DNA of 10,952 bases, taken from contig CAJTSY010000028.1 of the NCBI GenBank assembly GCA_910578995.1, forward strand, positions 1 through 10,952, written 5' to 3'. The translations under genes and the position numbers were made by a program. The notes under the pieces are model-generated. The model was not told the DNA's origin. It made no database searches and saw only the letters and a list, made by a program, of their open reading frames with translations. Origin of the DNA: an uncultured Acetatifactor sp. Lineage in GTDB: Bacteria; Bacillota; Clostridia; Lachnospirales; Lachnospiraceae. Within the stretch, counting starts at the first letter, position 1. Each line of letters begins with the position of its first letter. Below, in pieces: positions 7,365 through 10,952 of the stretch.

Positions 7365-8717
7365 TCACAGCAACGGCGTCATATACAGGGGCAGATACGT
7401 GATGCCGTCTTCCTGCTTCCAGTCTCCCGAATGGATCACATAGGGGATATGAAGCTGTTCCCCGTACTTTTCCCTGAACTTTTTCAGGGAAGTGAGGGTA
7501 TAGTTCTTGCCGGATTTCACCTCTATAGGCGAGATATTGTGCCGACTGCTGATACGGCTCTTGGCAGTCAGAAAATCAATCTCCATCCGGGATGCCGCAT
7601 CCTCCCTGGAGGAATTGGAGTAAAAGTACAGCTTATGCCCTGCCGCCGCAAGCATCTGGGCCACGATATTCTCCACGATCATCCCCTGGTTCACTTCCAG
7701 TTTGTTAAATAATAACTTCTTGTAAATTTCCTCACTGACTATGCCGTTCTCATCAAAAGCATGGCTGATCAGCAGGCCTGTATCCGCCATATAACACTTT
7801 AATGTCATCCTGTCCATATTCAGCTTCAGACCGATACTGGGGGCGGTGGAATTGTAGCACATGTTCACGATCATGGCATCGTTCAGCCAGAACATAGCGT
7901 CTTCATAGTCCCGGAACCTGGCTTCCTTCTTCAATGATGAGAGGCGGAATTTCTTGTCATGTTTCTGCAGCTGTGACGGAATATCGTCAAAAATCTGCTC
8001 CACTTTCATCTCATAGCCTTCCGCATGCTTGACAATATCCGCCCGGTACAGTGTAAGAATATCCCGTTTCACCCTGTCAACCCTGTCGAAATCCCGTGTC
8101 TCCACATAGGCTTCCACAGCCTGGGGCATCCCGCCCACGATAAGATACTGCCTGAAATAATCCATGGCTTTCCTGTGCATGACCTGACCCATGGGCTTTC
8201 CCTTCTCAAAACAGAGCCGGATCAGATCCATCATGGACTCGTTTCCCATGGCCCACAGGAATTCCTCGAAATCCAGAGGATACATGCGGATATGGCGCTC
8301 CTCCGAGGGGATCAGGATATCCTGCACGTTCTTCTTTATGCTCATAAGGGAACCAGTCTCGATGTAGTCATAGCGTCCGTCAGCCACCAGGTACTTGATG
8401 GCTGACCGGGCCCTTGGAAACAGCTGCACCTCGTCAAAAATAATCAGAGACTCCCTCTCATACAGCTTTATGCCGTAGAAATTGGACAGATAAAGGAAAA
8501 ACAGATCCAGGTCATTCAGATAATTCAGGAACAGATCCGTGACCTCCCGGCCTGCGCGGTTAAAATCGATGAGAAGATAGGACTTATATTCCGCCCTGCC
8601 AAAATCTTCCGCAATATAACTCTTACCCACACGGCGTGCACCGTCGATAAGCAGGGCTGTCCGGCCCGCCTCCTCCTGCTTCCACTTCTCCAATTCACTG
8701 TAAATCCTTCTTCTCAT
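7365..8717 (-). CDS. AAA_14 / DUF4143 family ATPase
   Basis: A 450-residue cytoplasmic protein. The N-terminal AAA_14 P-loop domain has Walker A GARRVGKS (26-33), Walker B LIIFDEVQ (91-98), a sensor-like ETGSL (120-124) and the family motif MYPLDFEEFL (145-154). The middle contains YLIVGGMPQAV. The C-terminal DUF4143 part contains EIDFLT followed by IEVKSGK, which fits the D...ExK signature of PD-(D/E)XK nuclease-like folds. The function of this large bacterial and archaeal family is not established; the fold suggests ATP-dependent action on nucleic acid or protein partners. I chose the ATG at 8717 because GGAGGAGG lies about 8 bases upstream; an upstream in-frame ATG at 8765 adds 16 residues with no good ribosome site and would lie inside the 33-bp repeat array. 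It is transcribed alone, with a terminator at 7297-7319. Confidence 0.92.
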   Translation of the reverse strand: MRRRIYSELEKWKQEEAGRTALLIDGARRVGKSYIAEDFGRAEYKSYLLIDFNRAGREVTDLFLNYLNDLDLFFLYLSNFYGIKLYERESLIIFDEVQLFPRARSAIKYLVADGRYDYIETGSLMSIKKNVQDILIPSEERHIRMYPLDFEEFLWAMGNESMMDLIRLCFEKGKPMGQVMHRKAMDYFRQYLIVGGMPQAVEAYVETRDFDRVDRVKRDILTLYRADIVKHAEGYEMKVEQIFDDIPSQLQKHDKKFRLSSLKKEARFRDYEDAMFWLNDAMIVNMCYNSTAPSIGLKLNMDRMTLKCYMADTGLLISHAFDENGIVSEEIYKKLLFNKLEVNQGMIVENIVAQMLAAAGHKLYFYSNSSREDAASRMEIDFLTAKSRISSRHNISPIEVKSGKNYTLTSLKKFREKYGEQLHIPYVIHSGDWKQEDGITYLPLYMTPLL

Positions 8718-8738
8718 ATGCCTTACCTCCTCCCTTAA

Positions 8739-8936
8739 CACGAATCCGAGTTTTTCTACACACATATACTACACATATTCAAGATTTTTATAATTTAGTT
8801 ATACCACGAAAACAAGAATTTTACAATCCTGTTTTTACACATAATCAAGAATTTTATGTCGTGCTTTTATCACGTATTTGAGATTTTTATAGTCCAGATA
8901 ACGCACGTTTTCAAGATTTTTGGAGATATTGATTCA
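8739..8936. repeat. Six-unit 33-bp degenerate tandem array upstream of the ATPase gene
   Basis: Units begin at 8739, 8772, 8805, 8838, 8871 and 8904, exactly 33 bp apart. The first ~19 bp of each follow CACRWAWTCAAGAWTTTTA (CAC, AG and the TTTT core are present in all six; the first unit is the most divergent); the remaining ~14 bp differ freely. Read toward the ATPase, the conserved part gives TATAAAAATCTTGAAAACGTG. The TTGA element of one unit lies 17 bp upstream of the TATAAA element of the next: TTGAAA-17-TATAAA (8914-8886), TTGATT-17-TGTAAA (8848-8820), TTGTTT-17-TATAAA (8815-8787), with weaker pairs at 8881-8853 and 8782-8754. This reads as a run of overlapping promoters or phased regulator sites. 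It is too short in period, and too degenerate, for CRISPR. Confidence 0.8.
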
Positions 8937-8956
8937 TTCAGCTTACATTATATACA
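8929..8956 (+). promoter_or_regulatory. Candidate promoter facing the GH78 remnant
   Basis: TTGATT (8929-8934) and TATACA (8951-8956) are 16 bp apart and overlap the last 33-bp unit. The following stretch to 9095 is AT-rich and holds no gene that I can support. AGGA lies about 8 bases before the ATG at 9096. Confidence 0.35.
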
Positions 8957-9095
8957 GGCAAACCGGCTAATATGCAGCTTAGAAATTGTGAAGAAATAAA
9001 TTTGCATCCAAAATTCAAAGAGTAATACCACCCCTGTTTCCTGTCAAAAAAAGTCTTTTTATCCTGCGGTTTTCTGTTACAGTAGGAAAAACTTT

Positions 9096-9548
9096 ATGGA
9101 ATGGAATGCAAAATGGATCCGGCCGGTTACGGACACCGGAAATGCGGCCCCTGTCTACGCAAAACGCTTCACTCTTTCCGGCAGCATCCGGAAAGCCCGC
9201 CTGTTCATCACGGCCCTGGGCGTATATGAGGCCCGGCTGAACGGCAGGCGGATAGGGGATTATGTCCCGGCGCCCGGGTGGACCGCCTCTTCGACAATAT
9301 CGTCTGGGGACAGAAGGGGAATTTCCTGGATGTGCACACAGACTGCCCCCAGCGGGACGAGCGGCTGGGATGGACCGGGGATGCCCAGGTATTCGCCCGG
9401 ACGGCCTGCCTGAATTATGACACGGAGAAATTTTTTACCAAATGGTGAAGTTACAAGGATTCCACCAGGGAGGACTTCATCGCCTCCGCCTTTTATGCCC
9501 ACCCACAGGGTAAGCGTCGGAACCTGGTATTTTTACAGCGAGATCTGA
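9096..9548 (+). pseudogene. GH78 alpha-L-rhamnosidase remnant with several internal deletions
   Basis: Pieces of one glycoside hydrolase family 78 gene stand in their normal order, with the parts between them missing. Block A (9096-9284): EWNAKWI...YAKRF, then ALGVYEARLNGRRIGD and PAPGWT, the N-terminal rhamnosidase domain. Block B (about 9284-9445, shifted frame): RLFDNIVWGQKGNFLDV, TDCPQRDERLGWTGD and FARTACLNYDTEKFFTKW, the start of the catalytic (alpha/alpha)6 barrel with its conserved acidic residues. A TGA at 9446 follows. Block C (9449-9502): SYKDSTREDFIASAFYAH, a later barrel segment. Block D (about 9503-9548, another frame): VSVGTWYFYSEI then stop, possibly the natural C-terminus. 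An intact enzyme has roughly 850-1000 residues and removes terminal rhamnose from plant glycans; this remnant cannot. Blocks A-C are confidently GH78; block D is a guess. The end overlaps the 3' end of the CotH gene by 16 bases. Confidence 0.85.
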
Positions 9549-10952
9549 CGGAATAGAATCGCATTTTGCGCCGCGTCCCTGCTTCTGTCGCCGAAGTTTT
9601 CCGGCGCACCGGACATTTGCCCGGGCATTTGGGGTGCTTCGGAAATTTCAGATCCTGATATACCTGGCATCCTGAAATTCTGCGGAGAGTTTTCAGAAAA
9701 ATCTTCCGGAAAATCTTCCCTCATAGCCGATACCGCATCCTCCGCTTCCTTTCTCCGGTTCTCCTGTAAATCAGACTGTACATCTTTCTCTGTGGGTGTA
9801 TCTGGTTGTACATTTTCCTCTGGCAGTGTGCCTGGCTGTGCATTTTCCTCCGGCGGCGTGCCTGGCTGTGCATTTTCCTCCGGCAGCTCACCCGATTGGG
9901 CCTTTTCCCCTGCCGTCTCCTGCCCTGCCCCGTTCACCCCTGCCTCGCTGTTATCCTCGGAAAAACTTACTTCCACCCCGTTAAACTGGAAACGCTGTCC
10001 GCCCATGTTGAATACGCCCATGGCGCTGATATCAATGGCGGATGCATCCACCAGCCCGGAAAAATCGGCGCGCTGCCCCGCATCTGTGGAGGGTATGGAG
10101 CCGTCCAGCTGTCCCAGAATGCTTTCCGCCCGCAGCGTCACCGCCTGATAGAGCATCCCGGCTCCTGCGTCATATTCCTCATAGGAATAAAAAGCTGTGG
10201 GGTCTGTTTCCACCAACGCGTCAATCCGGCTCCGGATACGGCTATACACTTCTTGGAATCTGCCGCCCAGGACATACTCCTGCGCCAGTTTCCGCAGATA
10301 TTCATGATATCGGGAACAGTACTCCTCATCTTCCAACAGGGGGTTAAAAAAATCAGTTCCCTGAAAAGGCGTGTCAATGGCGTAGTTCACCATGTCAGAG
10401 GCACTGCCCATAGCCCCCATGCTCATGCCCCCGAATGAAAGATTGTAATCCCATGGAATCATATTCAGTTTGCCGTTATGTTCATATAGATAATAGTTAT
10501 GCGCCATGTTGCCGGAGAGACTGTCCATATTCACGGCAAAGGTGTGGACTGCCATGTATCGCAGCACATTGTCAATATCCAGATACTCTTCCAGTTCCGT
10601 TCCCTGGCTGATATGCCGCAGAGCCTCCACTACTCTTTTGTGGTCTTTTTTGCCGGTATTGTTTACTTCGCCTTCCCATATTGCGGTGTAGCTGTCCAGG
10701 TTATCGTCCGTGTAATTTAAGTCTGAACCGTTTCCTCCCATGGAAGGCCCACGGCCTCCCGGCATACTATTCCCGCCTGGGAATTTGAAGTTGCTGCCGT
10801 CTCTATTTCCCGGGAATCCGAAGCTGCTGTTTTCTTCTTCTCCTGAGAATGCTGAGCCGACGGTTTCTCCTTCTTCCGGAAATCCAAAGCCGCCATCTTC
10901 TCCTTCTTCCGGAAATCCAAAGCCGCCATCTTCTCCTTCTTCCGGAAATCCA
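9533..10952 (-). CDS. CotH kinase family protein (partial, N-terminus beyond the window)
   Basis: The frame is open from the right edge to TAA at 9535-9533, giving about 473 codons without a proper start; ATG at 10765 is internal, since the frame is open for 62 further codons upstream. The CotH kinase signature is clear: DIDNVLRYMAVHTFAVNMDS, then GNMAHNYYLYEHNGKL and NMIPWDYNLSFGG, where IPWD (Asp codon 10448-10450) is the metal-binding DFG-like element. IDTPFQGTDFFNPLLEDEEYCSRYHEYL follows, as usual in clostridial members. Upstream is a Gly-rich insert with 11-residue repeats. Downstream is a long Glu/Pro/Gln tail with four 10-residue repeats. No C-terminal membrane helix or anchor is visible, and the end AILFRQISL falls beside the GH78 deletion, so truncation is possible. 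CotH proteins are atypical secreted or surface protein kinases. In related genomes they often neighbour VTC-domain and DUF4956 genes, which would lie outside this window. Confidence 0.88.
   Translation of the reverse strand, partial: GFPEEGEDGGFGFPEEGEDGGFGFPEEGETVGSAFSGEEENSSFGFPGNRDGSNFKFPGGNSMPGGRGPSMGGNGSDLNYTDDNLDSYTAIWEGEVNNTGKKDHKRVVEALRHISQGTELEEYLDIDNVLRYMAVHTFAVNMDSLSGNMAHNYYLYEHNGKLNMIPWDYNLSFGGMSMGAMGSASDMVNYAIDTPFQGTDFFNPLLEDEEYCSRYHEYLRKLAQEYVLGGRFQEVYSRIRSRIDALVETDPTAFYSYEEYDAGAGMLYQAVTLRAESILGQLDGSIPSTDAGQRADFSGLVDASAIDISAMGVFNMGGQRFQFNGVEVSFSEDNSEAGVNGAGQETAGEKAQSGELPEENAQPGTPPEENAQPGTLPEENVQPDTPTEKDVQSDLQENRRKEAEDAVSAMREDFPEDFSENSPQNFRMPGISGSEISEAPQMPGQMSGAPENFGDRSRDAAQNAILFRQISL
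9781..9885 (-). repeat. 30-bp tandem repeat in the CotH tail
   Basis: Four copies with the same phase begin at 9781, 9811, 9841 and 9871 (the last partial). They encode PEENAQPGTP-like decamers. The copies at 9841 and 9871 are nearly identical and the one at 9781 is the most diverged. This forms a flexible, acidic, proline-rich spacer. Confidence 0.75.
10866..10952 (-). repeat. Perfect 33-bp tandem repeat in the CotH gene, running off the window
   Basis: Two identical 33-bp units (10866-10898, 10899-10931) are followed by an identical 21-base start of a third at the window edge. They encode GFPEEGEDGGF undecamers. Perfect identity suggests recent expansion and likely copy-number variation; being a multiple of three, changes would keep the frame. 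The total copy number is not visible. Confidence 0.85.

Noticed and set aside
8739..8936. CRISPR array
   Set aside because: The conserved part is about 19 bp and degenerate between units, the variable part is only about 14 bp, and no cas gene is present.
9030..9060. Terminator at the A-run/T-run before the GH78 remnant
   Set aside because: The AAAAA-GTC-TTTTT symmetry has no GC stem, so a stable hairpin is not expected.
10717..10929. Minus-strand frame with MAALDFRKKEK repeats
   Set aside because: This is the CotH 33-bp repeat read in a wrong frame; the CotH frame is open through the region and continues the Gly-rich insert.

Overview
The window looks like chromosome of a low-to-mid GC Gram-positive anaerobe of the Lachnospiraceae type. 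This is an inference from strong AGGAGG ribosome sites, a sortase-type PKTGD surface protein, an LplA-like lipoprotein paired with a membrane-bound AraC regulator, a CotH kinase protein and an AAA_14/DUF4143 ATPase. There are no rRNA or tRNA genes, no insertion sequence and no CRISPR array. Strands alternate and there is no long operon.

Layout. 1-822 (-): secreted surface protein running off the left edge, whose sorting signal reads straight into what looks like the start of a class B sortase. 823-1029: divergent promoter region. 1030-1863 (+): HAD-IIA (NagD-like) phosphatase, convergent with 1871-2782 (-), a DegV/FakB fatty-acid-binding protein. 3092-4654 (-): sugar-type ABC solute-binding lipoprotein. 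4998-7262 (+): membrane-anchored AraC regulator reading outward from a shared 343-bp control region. No ABC permease or ATPase genes accompany this pair. 7365-8717 (-): AAA_14/DUF4143 ATPase with a PD-(D/E)XK-like C-terminus, ending in a clear terminator and preceded by six degenerate 33-bp units. 9096-9548 (+): remnant of a GH78 alpha-L-rhamnosidase in which separate conserved blocks survive while most of the interior is gone. 9533-10952 (-): CotH-kinase protein cut by the right edge, with in-frame tandem repeats at two places.

How it fits together. The lipoprotein and AraC sensor probably form a sugar-sensing or uptake module whose transporter lies elsewhere. The HAD and DegV genes are housekeeping-like metabolic genes. 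The strongest oddities are the 33-bp array upstream of the ATPase, which phases a TTGA-type -35 to a TATAAA-type -10 with 17 bp in almost every unit; the sorting-signal/sortase fusion; and the GH78 remnant that keeps its start and apparently its end. The last two could be deletion products or assembly joins, and both need read-level support.
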